Origin: a virus
Length of the DNA stretch: 44,446 nucleotides
Strand: one strand, 5' to 3'
IMG/VR virus record: IMGVR_UViG_3300035085_000004
Location: 1 to 44,446 of that record
Notes under the pieces: model-generated
The model's input: only the letters and a program-made list of their open reading frames with translations
Database searches by the model: none
What the model was told of the DNA's origin: nothing
Position numbers and translations under genes: made by a program
Shown: in pieces, positions 1-7,462 of the stretch
How positions within the stretch are numbered: position 1 is the first letter of the stretch
How the letters are laid out: each line of letters opens with the position of its first letter

Positions 1-1
1 A

Positions 2-1006
2 ACCGCAGCAGGGGCAGTGTCACAAGTTACGCCTATTGAGAAGGCGATGCTTCAAGAGCTTCCGACGGCAACACGAACCACAATCGCAAACTCATTGATG
101 GACGGTTACCTGCCTTACGAGGCCGTCAAGAAATTAAGAACATTAGTCGGAAGGGAGATTTCCGACTCGACTATTGCGAGCGATGTTCCTAAGAGCAAAT
201 GGAAGGCATTGTACGGAGCGCTTAGTGATGACCTTGGAGCGGCGGCGCAAAATGCCGGGCCTGAAGCTGTGCAGACATGGAAGCGCGCCAATAATTACAC
301 CAGGGCCGGGATGGAGAGAATAGAAAATACTCTGAATTCAGTTATCGGTGACAAAAAGACATTCGAGGATATATTTAAGGGTGTTGCGCCGACAAATGTT
401 GATTCAGTCAACAAGATTCGGCGAGTGTTCAGAAGCCTCGACGATGATCAACGGCAAATTGTGTCTGATGCGATTGTCAACCGGATGGGTCGCGCCACGC
501 CCGGACAACAGGATGCAACTGGAGACAAGTTTTCTTCTGAGACATTCCTTACCAACTGGAACCGAATAAACGACAGCGCGAAGTCCCAGCTTTTCCCGGA
601 CTCGGCAATGCGTTCTAAACTGGACGCCATAGCCAAGGTCTCTGAGGACATCAGGGCTGGGAAAGTCGTATTCGGCAATCCTTCTGGTACGGGTCAGGCT
701 ATGACTGCCGGAAGCGTATATGCAGCGGTCCCCGCTGCTGTCGGCATGGCGGCTACTGGAAATGTAGGAGCTGCGGCGGCGACGTTGACCATTGCCGGTT
801 CAATGGTGGCCTCGGCAAATATCGGGGCCAAGATGCTCACAAGCCCAAAGGTCGTTGACTGGCTAGCTAAATCCGCCAAGGTCTCAACGCCAGAGCAAAT
901 GACAGCGCAATTGGGAAGGCTGGGCGTGATTTTCAATGAAACGAAAGATCAGGCCCTCAAGGCGGAACTTTCCGCCTACATCAACTCTGTTAATAAAAAA
1001 CCATAA
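2..1006 (+). CDS. C-terminal part of a DNA-ejection / internal virion protein (5' end outside window)
   Basis: The reading frame is open from base 2 with no stop, so the gene starts beyond the left edge; the GTG at 17 is just an internal codon. About 334 residues remain. They are mostly helical, with an Ala/Gly-rich hydrophobic stretch near residues 230-280 (alternating Ala, Val, Gly) that could cross a membrane. Such segments are common in podovirus ejection proteins that form a channel through the host envelope. It precedes the tail spike and matches in style the truncated gene at the right edge (43441-44446), so both are probably parts of one gene. The frames of the two ends do not join directly. 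Function is inferred from position and composition. Confidence 0.7.
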   Translation, partial: TAAGAVSQVTPIEKAMLQELPTATRTTIANSLMDGYLPYEAVKKLRTLVGREISDSTIASDVPKSKWKALYGALSDDLGAAAQNAGPEAVQTWKRANNYTRAGMERIENTLNSVIGDKKTFEDIFKGVAPTNVDSVNKIRRVFRSLDDDQRQIVSDAIVNRMGRATPGQQDATGDKFSSETFLTNWNRINDSAKSQLFPDSAMRSKLDAIAKVSEDIRAGKVVFGNPSGTGQAMTAGSVYAAVPAAVGMAATGNVGAAAATLTIAGSMVASANIGAKMLTSPKVVDWLAKSAKVSTPEQMTAQLGRLGVIFNETKDQALKAELSAYINSVNKKP

Positions 1007-1031
1007 GCCAGTAGTTTCACCGACCTTCTAG

Positions 1032-1052
1032 AACCCGCTTCGGCGGGTTTTT
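1032..1052 (+). terminator. Rho-independent terminator after the ejection-protein gene
   Basis: A 7-bp stem (AACCCGC / GCGGGTT) with a TTCG tetraloop runs directly into a T-tract (TTTTT ending at 1052). It lies 26 bases after the stop at 1006 and ahead of the tail-spike start at 1070, so it would separate the ejection genes from the spike or limit read-through into it. Confidence 0.85.
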
Positions 1053-1069
1053 CATTTCTAAGGAATGAA

Positions 1070-3361
1070 ATGGGACAACAGTACAGCACTGTAAGCGCAG
1101 TCGGATATAACTCAGCTCCGCCGCCCGATGATGGCAGCCAAGTTGCGGCCAATCTTATTACTTGGGCCACGCATAAAAACAAGCTTGCGGACCCTCTGCA
1201 TGTGCAAATAGACGCCATCAATGCTGGGCTCGTTGCATATACCAATTTCTCCGTTCGCCAGATCACGGCGAGCGATAACACAGTCATCGGTGATCATCTG
1301 CGTTGTGTAGAAATTGCGCCCAACGTTTCGACTGCGGTAACTGTGTTCCTTGGTGATGCCGTGACGATGACGAGCGTCTATCGCGTCTTCATCAAGAACT
1401 CAAGTCCACTTCCGCAAACCATCGGTAGAGTTACTTCCGGTAACACGATTAACGGCGTAGCTGCGAACATAAGTATCTTCCCGGGCGATGGTTTGTTGCT
1501 GCAAACCAATAGCACGCCCAATGGTTATCTCACGTTGCAGGCCGCTGGGCCCGTAATGCTCAGTTTCGATAGTTATGGGGCCATTGGAGACGGCTCTATA
1601 GATGACACGGTAGCAATGCAGAGGGCGATTGCCGCCGGCAAGCTGCTCGGGAATTGCATTGTGTATGGAACGCCAGGAAAAACCTACAAGATCACGGGTT
1701 CGCTCCTGGTTGATGGTGATGGAGTCATCCTCGACTTCCGCGGATCGACGTTGAAGCCCACTGGATCGTCAAACTATTTCGCTATCCAATTTGCAGGTTC
1801 TGGACTTGGCACATCTACAGACGTGACAGTCGATGCGGCCAGGGGCGTTCGGGCTATCACAGTGGCAAGCGTAGCCAATGCAGCTCCCGGTGACTATCTG
1901 CATGTGATGGAAGATACCGGCACGATCCAATGGCTGCTAACCGCACGAATTCTTACAGAGGTAGGAAGCGTATGGACGCTCGACACGCCTCTGCCGTTCA
2001 CCATTACAGCAGCAAATGCGCAGACCGTAGCGAAGTGGACGCCAATCTCATACGTCGGGCTTAGAAATGTTCACATCGATGGCAGCGCATGGACAGGAAC
2101 CGCTTGCGTCGGTGTGGCGGTCTACGATGTGGCGTTCGGTGTGTTCGAGGATATCCGCATCACCGGCAACAATTGGGGCAAGGGCTTCGAGTCGTTCCGA
2201 GGATACAGAAATAAGTACGACAACATCGAGCTCTATCAAGCTGGCGGCGGCACTATCGTCGATCAGGATTTTCAGATAGGGCGCGAAACTGCATCGACGA
2301 TACGCTGCATCAAGTCCGTCGGATCGTATGGGTTTGGCCCAACGATTGTCATGGGGTCGTATTGCAATATCTCCGATGTAACATCAATAAACACTGCCGA
2401 GCGCGGATTCAAGTTGCAGCAGTCCGTAAACTGCACTGTCGCAAACGTCCAAGTGATCGGAGCAGGTACGACCGGATTCGGGGTCGTCGTCGGGAGCCAG
2501 TACAACGCCATTAGTAACATCACGGCTGTAAAGGCGGGAACGAAGGGCACGGCTGGCGTGCAATATGGAATATGGCTAGACGCAGCCTCGAACAACAACA
2601 ACGTCATTTCAAATATCCAGTCATACGCTAACGGCGAATTCGACATCATCGCTCAATCGGGCAGCTCGGGAAACATATTCGACAATGTGCGCGTGTCGGA
2701 TATGACGAAGATACAGCTCAACGGCAATCCGGTGATGAACATCAACGGCGATCTCGGAATCTTTGTGTCCGATGATACCGGCTCCGGTGGCCCGACATTT
2801 TGGGTAGATCGATATTCTGCTTCGCCAGCGGTTAATGATGTGCTCGGCGTGTTCAACTTCTCCGGTCGTAACAGCGCCGCATCCAGAGTCACATACGCAT
2901 CCATGCGCGCCATTATTGCCGACGCGACGGCAGGATCGGAGGACGTTCAATTCGCGTTGCAAGCGCTCGTTGCCGGTGCTGCCGTAGATCAGATTTACTT
3001 CGGCAATGGCGTTCAGATCGGTGCGCCTACCGGTGGTTTCCTAGGCACCGGGAAGCTGAATGTCGCGGTCGATGTGTTCAAGAACAACACCGCCTATAAC
3101 AACCCCGACTATGTGTTCGAGAAGGCATTCACCGGCGAAATTAGCAGGTTCGCCGACAGTCCTGGAGCGAAAGATTACACGGGGCCGGTTCCGCTTGACT
3201 CACTGGAAGCTTTCGTTCGCGAGAAATTGCATCTGCCGCGCGTATCTCGTGACCCTGCCGGGATGTTCGAGCGCAGCGATATCGTCCTGGAAAAACTGGA
3301 GGAACTGACGCTCTATGTGATCGAGCTTCATAAGCGGCTGACGGCGCTTGAGTCTCGCTAA
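1070..3361 (+). CDS. tail spike protein with pectate-lyase-type beta-helix
   Basis: A 763-residue protein. Residues 1-160 would form the virion-attachment and neck part. Residues 166-190 carry the classic GDGSIDDTxAxQxAI motif (GDGSIDDT at 173-180) of the Pectate_lyase_3 / right-handed beta-helix family used by phage spikes to bind and often cleave O-antigen or capsule. Residues 200-560 show Asn-, Val- and Ile-rich beta-helix rungs. The last ~50 residues form a predicted coiled coil (LEKLEELTLYVIELHKRL) suited to trimerisation. No S74 autoprotease motif is visible. A ribosome site (AAGGAATG region) precedes ATG 1070. The glycan target cannot be read from sequence. Confidence 0.88.
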   Translation: MGQQYSTVSAVGYNSAPPPDDGSQVAANLITWATHKNKLADPLHVQIDAINAGLVAYTNFSVRQITASDNTVIGDHLRCVEIAPNVSTAVTVFLGDAVTMTSVYRVFIKNSSPLPQTIGRVTSGNTINGVAANISIFPGDGLLLQTNSTPNGYLTLQAAGPVMLSFDSYGAIGDGSIDDTVAMQRAIAAGKLLGNCIVYGTPGKTYKITGSLLVDGDGVILDFRGSTLKPTGSSNYFAIQFAGSGLGTSTDVTVDAARGVRAITVASVANAAPGDYLHVMEDTGTIQWLLTARILTEVGSVWTLDTPLPFTITAANAQTVAKWTPISYVGLRNVHIDGSAWTGTACVGVAVYDVAFGVFEDIRITGNNWGKGFESFRGYRNKYDNIELYQAGGGTIVDQDFQIGRETASTIRCIKSVGSYGFGPTIVMGSYCNISDVTSINTAERGFKLQQSVNCTVANVQVIGAGTTGFGVVVGSQYNAISNITAVKAGTKGTAGVQYGIWLDAASNNNNVISNIQSYANGEFDIIAQSGSSGNIFDNVRVSDMTKIQLNGNPVMNINGDLGIFVSDDTGSGGPTFWVDRYSASPAVNDVLGVFNFSGRNSAASRVTYASMRAIIADATAGSEDVQFALQALVAGAAVDQIYFGNGVQIGAPTGGFLGTGKLNVAVDVFKNNTAYNNPDYVFEKAFTGEISRFADSPGAKDYTGPVPLDSLEAFVREKLHLPRVSRDPAGMFERSDIVLEKLEELTLYVIELHKRLTALESR

Positions 3362-3492
3362 AAATAACCCATGAACCCGAAGAACCAAATGACGAACGCA
3401 ATGATGAGGAACATGGCTGAAATAATGGCGTCACCCGCTCGCTTCCAAAAGCGGGGCACATACCAGCGCATGAATTCAATAGTCGTTTTCAT
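3358..3492 (-). CDS. small 44-residue membrane protein, opposite strand
   Basis: Reading the minus strand from ATG at 3492 gives 44 residues: a basic amphipathic N-terminus (MKTTIEFMRWYVPRFWKR), then one hydrophobic segment (about residues 22-44, rich in Ile, Phe, Met, Trp) ending TAG. An AGGGAG ribosome site lies 10 bases upstream. The stop overlaps the tail-spike stop by 4 bases. It would be the only minus-strand gene in the tail/lysis region, so it may be expressed separately, for example as a lysogenic membrane or exclusion protein. No family recognised. The strong hydrophobic segment and ribosome site argue for a real gene. Confidence 0.5.
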   Translation of the reverse strand: MKTTIEFMRWYVPRFWKRAGDAIISAMFLIIAFVIWFFGFMGYF

Positions 3493-3710
3493 TAGTTCAT
3501 AGCTCCCTAAATGAAGGCGATCCTGTCAGCCTTCGCGCGTTCTAGAACGCAAAAGCAGAGGGGCGACCGCGTCTAGAACCGGCCCCCGAGTCACTGCGTA
3601 CAACAGTGAGCCCGAGCGTGATGGCCCCCTCCTCCCGACACATCGGGACCATGACGCTAGCATTATTTTCTATCCGGCTCACGTCAGGAAAATCCCGACA
3701 GGAGAGCCAC
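3493..3710. other. non-coding gap with three palindromes
   Basis: No convincing gene. It holds a perfect 14-bp palindrome GCGTTCTAGAACGC at 3537-3550 with a second partial copy (GTCTAGAAC) at 3571-3579, a hairpin TCACTG-7-CAGTGA at 3591-3609, and a hairpin TCCCGA-CACA-TCGGGA at 3633-3648. These could be regulator sites or RNA structures separating the spike from the lysis genes. No clear sigma-70 promoter seen. Confidence 0.5.
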
Positions 3711-3929
3711 ATGGTAGAGCAATCACATGAACGTAGAAAGCCAGACAAATTCCCCCAAGAAGTCAAGGACTACATTGATGCCGCCGCAGAACTCGGAGCC
3801 GAGAAGGCGATGGAACGACTTTACGCCGAGATCGGAAAGGCGGGGATACGCAAGATTCTGTTACTCGTTGGGACGTTTCTGGCTGCGCTGCTGTCTTGGC
3901 TAGGTTGGAAGGGGTACTTACCTAAATAG
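3711..3929 (+). CDS. small single-TM protein, possible lysis accessory
   Basis: 72 residues from ATG 3711, chosen because AGGAGA lies 6 bases upstream; the frame is open earlier but without a ribosome site. The charged N-terminal half (residues 1-45, Lys/Glu-rich, helical) is followed by one hydrophobic segment (about residues 47-65, ILLLVGTFLAALLSWLGW). This N-in soluble, C-terminal anchor layout resembles small phage membrane proteins near holins. It begins the lysis-type gene group that continues to about 5460. Specific role unknown. Confidence 0.65.
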   Translation: MVEQSHERRKPDKFPQEVKDYIDAAAELGAEKAMERLYAEIGKAGIRKILLLVGTFLAALLSWLGWKGYLPK

Positions 3930-3939
3930 GAGCATCACC

Positions 3940-4236
3940 GTGAAGAAAACGCTACTCGCTGTCTTTTCCATCCCACTGATTGTCGTGCTTGCTTCGAGTT
4001 GCCTTGCGGCCCAAGTGGGAGGTCTTGGTCCGCACGGTCCAGTAAACGTAATGACGATCGTGTGGGATGTCGTGATCATTATAGGACTGCTGATCATCTT
4101 CGGCATTCTGTTCTACCTGATCGATAAGGCCCCGCTCATCCCGCCACTTGGCAAGCAACTGCTCAAGTATTTCCTGCTGCTTGTCGGGGCGCTGGTGGTG
4201 ATCTTCTTCATTCTCCGGTTCATCGGGATAGCTTAA
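3940..4236 (+). CDS. small membrane protein with signal-like N-terminus
   Basis: 98 residues from GTG 3940, with AGGAGC 7 bases upstream. It starts with a basic residue pair and a hydrophobic segment ending in Ala-Ala (possible signal peptide cut near residue 24; the Cys at 21 lacks a good lipobox). Two more hydrophobic segments follow (about residues 38-62 and 75-97). It lies between two other membrane proteins with near-zero spacing (next gene starts at 4237). Could be a holin or antiholin-type protein. No family recognised. Confidence 0.65.
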   Translation: MKKTLLAVFSIPLIVVLASSCLAAQVGGLGPHGPVNVMTIVWDVVIIIGLLIIFGILFYLIDKAPLIPPLGKQLLKYFLLLVGALVVIFFILRFIGIA

Positions 4237-4539
4237 ATGGACGATTCCGTGCCTGCGACGACGACGGCCCAGCAGGATTTAACCACCGCAGGACAGCGAC
4301 GCATCAACCTTATTTGGGAATGGACGCAGGCGATCATCGCCGGGATGGTCGTTCTCGCCAATGTCATTGTCGGAGCTGCTAGGGGCCTCGGCTTTGCCGG
4401 CCCAAACGCTACAACAGAATACCCGCTGATTCTATCGTCTTCGTTGTTTCTTATCGTCGGGTTCTACTTTAGCCGTACCAACCATGCAGCGATAGGTGGT
4501 GTGGGTCCTAAACCAAGCGAGATTTACACGGGAAGATGA
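4237..4539 (+). CDS. two-TM membrane protein, holin-like
   Basis: 100 residues starting immediately after the preceding stop. The N-terminal ~25 residues are polar; hydrophobic segments lie at about residues 28-52 and 63-82; the C-terminus is polar. Size and topology fit small phage holins, and the gene lies in a run of membrane proteins upstream of a 3-TM holin. The stop overlaps the next start (ATGA at 4536). Assignment rests on topology and position only. Confidence 0.55.
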   Translation: MDDSVPATTTAQQDLTTAGQRRINLIWEWTQAIIAGMVVLANVIVGAARGLGFAGPNATTEYPLILSSSLFLIVGFYFSRTNHAAIGGVGPKPSEIYTGR

Positions 4540-4742
4540 CAGAAGAATTCAAAGAGGGCCATTGGGTACAGCTCTCCGAGGAGGGCCTGCGCCACTATCG
4601 CGGTAAGCCAAGATGGAACGAGGCCCTACGCGCTGCTTACATCGGGAAGTCGAAGAAGTATCCCGAGCTGATCGAGGTCATAGTCCGAGGGGAAAAGATG
4701 AAGCGCGAGGTCCATCCGAAACATTGGAAGCCTGCACCATGA
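4536..4742 (+). CDS. small SH3/KOW-like protein, copy 1 of a paralogous pair
   Basis: 68 residues, ATGA overlap with the gene before and overlapping the next gene by 4 bases. The order of features (GxxVxLSxxGxxxYRxxPxWxxxxxA, then VRGEK and a terminal KxWxPxP) recurs in the protein at 5257-5460, so the two flank the holin as diverged paralogs. Short beta-rich pattern suggests an SH3-like barrel. Function unknown. Confidence 0.7.
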   Translation: MTEEFKEGHWVQLSEEGLRHYRGKPRWNEALRAAYIGKSKKYPELIEVIVRGEKMKREVHPKHWKPAP

Positions 4743-5260
4743 ACTACGACTGGAAAGCCGCGCTTCGGACGATAGCTCCTACCCTCGCCTCAGCCTTCGG
4801 AGGTCCGCTTGCAGGCATGGCCGTAACGGCGATTGGTAACGCGTTGGGAATTGACGAACCGACACAGGAGAAGGTCGAGCAAGCTCTATCCGGGGCGACG
4901 CAAGAGGACATGCTGAAGCTCAAGCAGGCCGACCAGCAGTTCGCCAAGGACATGAGGGCTCTAGACGTTGACCTAGAGAGAATTGCTGGGGCAGACAGGG
5001 ACAGCGCCCGCAGGATGCAGACCGAGACCAAGAGCAAGATCCCGGGCATGTTGGCTGGTTTGGTCACATTCGGCTTCTTCGGAATCTTGGTCGGAATGCT
5101 CACTGGAGACCTGGATACTAAGGGTTCGCCTGAATTGCTCTTACTGATCGGCTCGCTCTCGACTTCGTGGGGGATGGTGGTCTCCTTCTATTTCGGCTCG
5201 ACTGCAAACAGCCGGACCAAGGACGATACGATTCAAGCTATCAGCACGAGGAAGCCGTGA
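4739..5260 (+). CDS. holin of the 3-TM gene-transfer-release type
   Basis: 173 residues from ATG 4739. An N-terminal Ala/Gly-rich helix (residues 8-38) is followed by a long charged helical region (residues 40-100 with the LxLKQADQxFxKDM pattern and DRDSARRMQ), then two hydrophobic segments (about residues 100-122 and 131-150). This arrangement is that of the GTA/3-TM holin family (Pfam Holin_3TMs), which opens the inner membrane at lysis. The stop overlaps the next start (GTGA). A longer upstream reading in this frame is not supported because it crosses the preceding gene. Confidence 0.72.
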   Translation: MNYDWKAALRTIAPTLASAFGGPLAGMAVTAIGNALGIDEPTQEKVEQALSGATQEDMLKLKQADQQFAKDMRALDVDLERIAGADRDSARRMQTETKSKIPGMLAGLVTFGFFGILVGMLTGDLDTKGSPELLLLIGSLSTSWGMVVSFYFGSTANSRTKDDTIQAISTRKP

Positions 5261-5460
5261 AGGATTGGGACGCCGGCAGCAGGGTACGCCTTAGCTCCTC
5301 GGGGATTGCTAAATACCGCCACGTCCCATTATGGGATGCGACATGGTGGGCGATCCTAGTTGGAGATAGGAATGATCCAATGATGATTGCGGTCAGGGTC
5401 CGCGGTGAGAAAAAGACGCGTTTCATAAACCGCAAGTACCTCATGCCGTGTCCTATGTAA
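5257..5460 (+). CDS. small SH3/KOW-like protein, copy 2 of a paralogous pair
   Basis: 67 residues from GTG 5257, which overlaps the holin stop (GTGA). It is a diverged copy of the 4536-4742 product, sharing the G-x-V-x-LSxxG-x-x-KYR-x-x-PLW pattern in the first half and VRGEK plus a KYLxPxP-type end. Duplication either side of the holin suggests a related role in the lysis or late region. Unknown function. Confidence 0.65.
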   Translation: MKDWDAGSRVRLSSSGIAKYRHVPLWDATWWAILVGDRNDPMMIAVRVRGEKKTRFINRKYLMPCPM

Positions 5461-5651
5461 AGCTTAGAAGCCGAAGAAGGAAGGGCATCAAAGAAAGAGG
5501 GCTTGAGGGAGTGAGGCAGGCTACCCAGCCGAAACGGATGGCGTTCCGCCCGAGATATATCCGATGCTTGGCTGGGGTGGGGAAGGCTTGTAAGTACCCG
5601 GATTGCGAATGCCGGGAGGTTCAAAGACGGGCCGCTGGGCCCAAGCAGTGA
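5448..5651 (+). CDS. small basic Cys-containing protein, doubtful
   Basis: 67 residues from GTG 5448, overlapping the preceding gene by 13 bases. The first 35 residues are strongly basic (many Arg/Lys) and the second half has C-x7-C-x4-C-x-C spacing, which could bind a metal. It is the last plus-strand frame before the attachment site. Coding status is uncertain: no good ribosome site and unusual composition. Confidence 0.35.
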   Translation: MSYVKLRSRRRKGIKERGLEGVRQATQPKRMAFRPRYIRCLAGVGKACKYPDCECREVQRRAAGPKQ

Positions 5652-5767
5652 GACTGTGCTGGATTTGTGTGTTAACGGATTTATGCCTACAGTGGAGCCG
5701 AGTCGGAGCGATTTGGCGGGCGCCTGACTGGTTCACAAGTAGATCAATAGGTTACGATAAAATACAC

Positions 5768-5823
5768 CGGACTCAAAATCCGCCGCCCGCGAGGGCGTAT
5801 GGGTTCAAATCCCTTTCCCGGCA
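5768..5823. other. attP core matching the 3' half of a tRNA-Leu gene
   Basis: The stretch reads like the anticodon stem-loop (stem CGGA/TCCG, loop with anticodon CAA), long variable arm (CCGCCCGCGAGGGCG) and T-arm (GGGTTCAAATCCC) plus acceptor 3' end (CCCGGCA) of a tRNA-Leu. No 5' half is present upstream, and the T-stem has a mismatch, so this is not a working tRNA gene. It abuts and overlaps the 3' end of the integrase, the usual place of an attP that recombines with the 3' half of a host tRNA-Leu. The outer limits of identity with attB cannot be set from this sequence. The preceding 5652-5767 holds no gene that I can support. Confidence 0.7.
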
Positions 5824-6857
5824 CTCACTTGGATCAACTCCGTCCGCTGGTGTGTGTCGAGTTCGTGCAGAGTTCCGGCCAATTTCTCAAGGTGCTGCTG
5901 CAAATGCTCGGGCTGAATGTGAGCGTAGGTGTCCTTGACCACCGACAGCGTTTTCCAGCCGCCTGCATCCTGGATGTCCTCGCAACTCACCCCGTTCTGA
6001 CGCAACCACGATGCCCAGGTCTTTCTACCCGCCGAGTGGAACGTGATCGGCTTCCCGTTCACCACGGGTCTGATCTTGTCCCACATCCAGCGCCAGGCGT
6101 CGTAGGTGATCCTCTCTCCATCCCGAACGAAAACGTATTGCTGATGCTTGCCGAACTGCCTGCGTATAATGCTGATTGCGAAGTCCGACAGAGGTAGTTC
6201 CGGGCATTCCCCGTTCTTGAACAATTCCGGGTTCGGCTTCCAGATTCGCCTCTGGAGGTCGATCCAGGACCACTCCAGACCTAACAGGTTGCCCCACCTT
6301 GAGCCGATCGCCCAGTCGAATAGCATCGGGTCCTTGGCCCACTCTGGGGCCTTCCTGAGCGTTTCTAGGGCTAGTTCCTTCACTAGGAAGTCTCCCCTAG
6401 GCCGCGGTTCCTGGTACGTCCGAAGCTTCGGGTAGAGCCCATTGTCCCGCAGGATCTTCCTTACCAACGCCGTGTAGCGGTTCAGGGTCGAATCGGTCAC
6501 GCCTTCGGCCTTCTTTTCGGTCAATACGGCGTCCCACTTCTTCGAGAACCCTTCATCCCCAACCCCGGCAATAACTTCAAGCGGATAACCTGAAAGCCTC
6601 GAATCGAGCCAGCGCAGCTTATCCTCATCGTCTCCTAGGCTGCGTTTCCGCGCGTGTTCGAGGAAGCTAACGACAGCCTCCTCCCATCGTCTTTTGGGCT
6701 TTTCTCCGAGCTTCCTTGTTCTCCATGCTTCGCTTGCGAGCTTGTCGTGGAATTCCTGGGCCTTCTCTTTGTCGGTAGTTTCAGCAGAGCAGCGTATCGG
6801 CTTCTGGCCTCGCCTAGAGATATTGACGTGCCAGATACTTCCGCGCTTGAAAAGCAT
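5805..6857 (-). CDS. int: tyrosine-family site-specific integrase
   Basis: 350 residues from ATG 6857 with a strong AGGAGG ribosome site. Residues 1-50 form the arm-binding domain (MLFKRGxxWHVxIxRRGQ, DKEKAQEFHDKL). A core-binding domain spans about 55-150 and the catalytic domain about 155-325. Visible catalytic residues: R187 (GSRWG), K214 in the beta-hairpin, H274-x3-R278 (HSAGR), W301 replacing the second His, and nucleophile Y311 (DTYAHI). It integrates and, with excisionase, excises the phage at the adjacent tRNA-Leu-like core, which lies in its 3' end. It is the last gene of the leftward operon, so excision should follow induction of the early-left promoter. Confidence 0.95.
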   Translation of the reverse strand: MLFKRGSIWHVNISRRGQKPIRCSAETTDKEKAQEFHDKLASEAWRTRKLGEKPKRRWEEAVVSFLEHARKRSLGDDEDKLRWLDSRLSGYPLEVIAGVGDEGFSKKWDAVLTEKKAEGVTDSTLNRYTALVRKILRDNGLYPKLRTYQEPRPRGDFLVKELALETLRKAPEWAKDPMLFDWAIGSRWGNLLGLEWSWIDLQRRIWKPNPELFKNGECPELPLSDFAISIIRRQFGKHQQYVFVRDGERITYDAWRWMWDKIRPVVNGKPITFHSAGRKTWASWLRQNGVSCEDIQDAGGWKTLSVVKDTYAHIQPEHLQQHLEKLAGTLHELDTHQRTELIQVSAGKGI

Positions 6858-7027
6858 GAATCCTCCTTAGCAAGCGCCCGCCGATTCGATTCTAGCAGCA
6901 GGCGTTCTATGTCGTTCGGGAACGCCCAATCCCGCCCGATCTTCACCCCGAACCATTCCTCGGCATGCCGCCTTACGGTCTCCGGGCATTTGTTGAGCAG
7001 GACAGAGACTTGTCGCAGGGTCAGCAC
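6635..7027 (-). CDS. xis: excisionase-like MerR-type HTH protein
   Basis: About 130 residues from GTG 7027 (or GTG 7039). The first ~55 residues (VLTLRQVSVLLNKCPETVRRHAEEWFG, then WAFPNDIERLLLESNR) are a winged-helix, excisionase-type DNA-binding domain, suited to bending attachment-site DNA and steering integrase to excision. The remaining ~75 residues are Ser/Arg-rich, low in complexity, and lie out of frame over the first 223 bases of int. GTG 7027 is preferred because it sits in GTGCTGA, overlapping the stop of the gene upstream. The family assignment rests on the HTH pattern and position. Confidence 0.65.
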   Translation of the reverse strand: MLTLRQVSVLLNKCPETVRRHAEEWFGVKIGRDWAFPNDIERLLLESNRRALAKEDSCFSSAEVSGTSISLGEARSRYAALLKLPTKRRPRNSTTSSQAKHGEQGSSEKSPKDDGRRLSLASSNTRGNAA

Positions 7028-7314
7028 GGTCCAGCCCACGCGGGCTCGTAGGTCGCTTCGAAGATGTCAGGCTTGCAAGGGTAGAACTCGCCCTTCACGC
7101 CCTTGATGATCCAGTCGCCCGGCGATGCGAAGTGAGACGGGATGCTGTCCTTGTCCTCAAGCGTGCGGACGCTCAGACCGCCAGGCGATCGCGAAATAAT
7201 CGCGTTATGGAGGTCATGCAGACCGGCATGAGCCCATGACATGATTTCGAAATCGTTGTGCCCGGTGTATTGGCGGGCCTCGATCACTACCGGCTTCTTC
7301 CTGAAGTTAGGCAT
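7021..7314 (-). CDS. conserved phage protein of unknown function
   Basis: 97 residues from ATG 7314 with GGAGG just upstream. The opening (MPNFRKKPVVIEARQY) and the middle (GDWIIKGVKGEFYPCKPDIFEATYEP) form a pattern that recurs in many phage early genes of unknown role. Probably a compact alpha/beta cytosolic protein. Overlaps the excisionase start. The 148 bases upstream (7315-7462) hold no supported gene. Confidence 0.8.
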   Translation of the reverse strand: MPNFRKKPVVIEARQYTGHNDFEIMSWAHAGLHDLHNAIISRSPGGLSVRTLEDKDSIPSHFASPGDWIIKGVKGEFYPCKPDIFEATYEPAWAGPC

Positions 7315-7462
7315 TCATTCCTCCGTGTCGATGGTCATGCGCATAGTGGTGCGGGTGGCGGGGCGTCACTCCCGCTTTGTGAGACCTCCGGCGCGAGCTT
7401 ATTGAGCCCCATAGCTGGGGTGCTCCCCGCGCCGCATCCCGCGTTGTTCGCTGTTTGTCCGA

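Noticed and set aside
4613-4738. N-terminal extension of the holin
   Set aside because: It runs across the small gene at 4536-4742 in another frame; the ATG at 4739 overlaps that gene's stop and begins the family-like sequence.
5730-5830. A complete tRNA-Leu gene
   Set aside because: No 5' acceptor, D-arm or matching start upstream of the anticodon stem; T-stem mismatch. It is an attachment core only.
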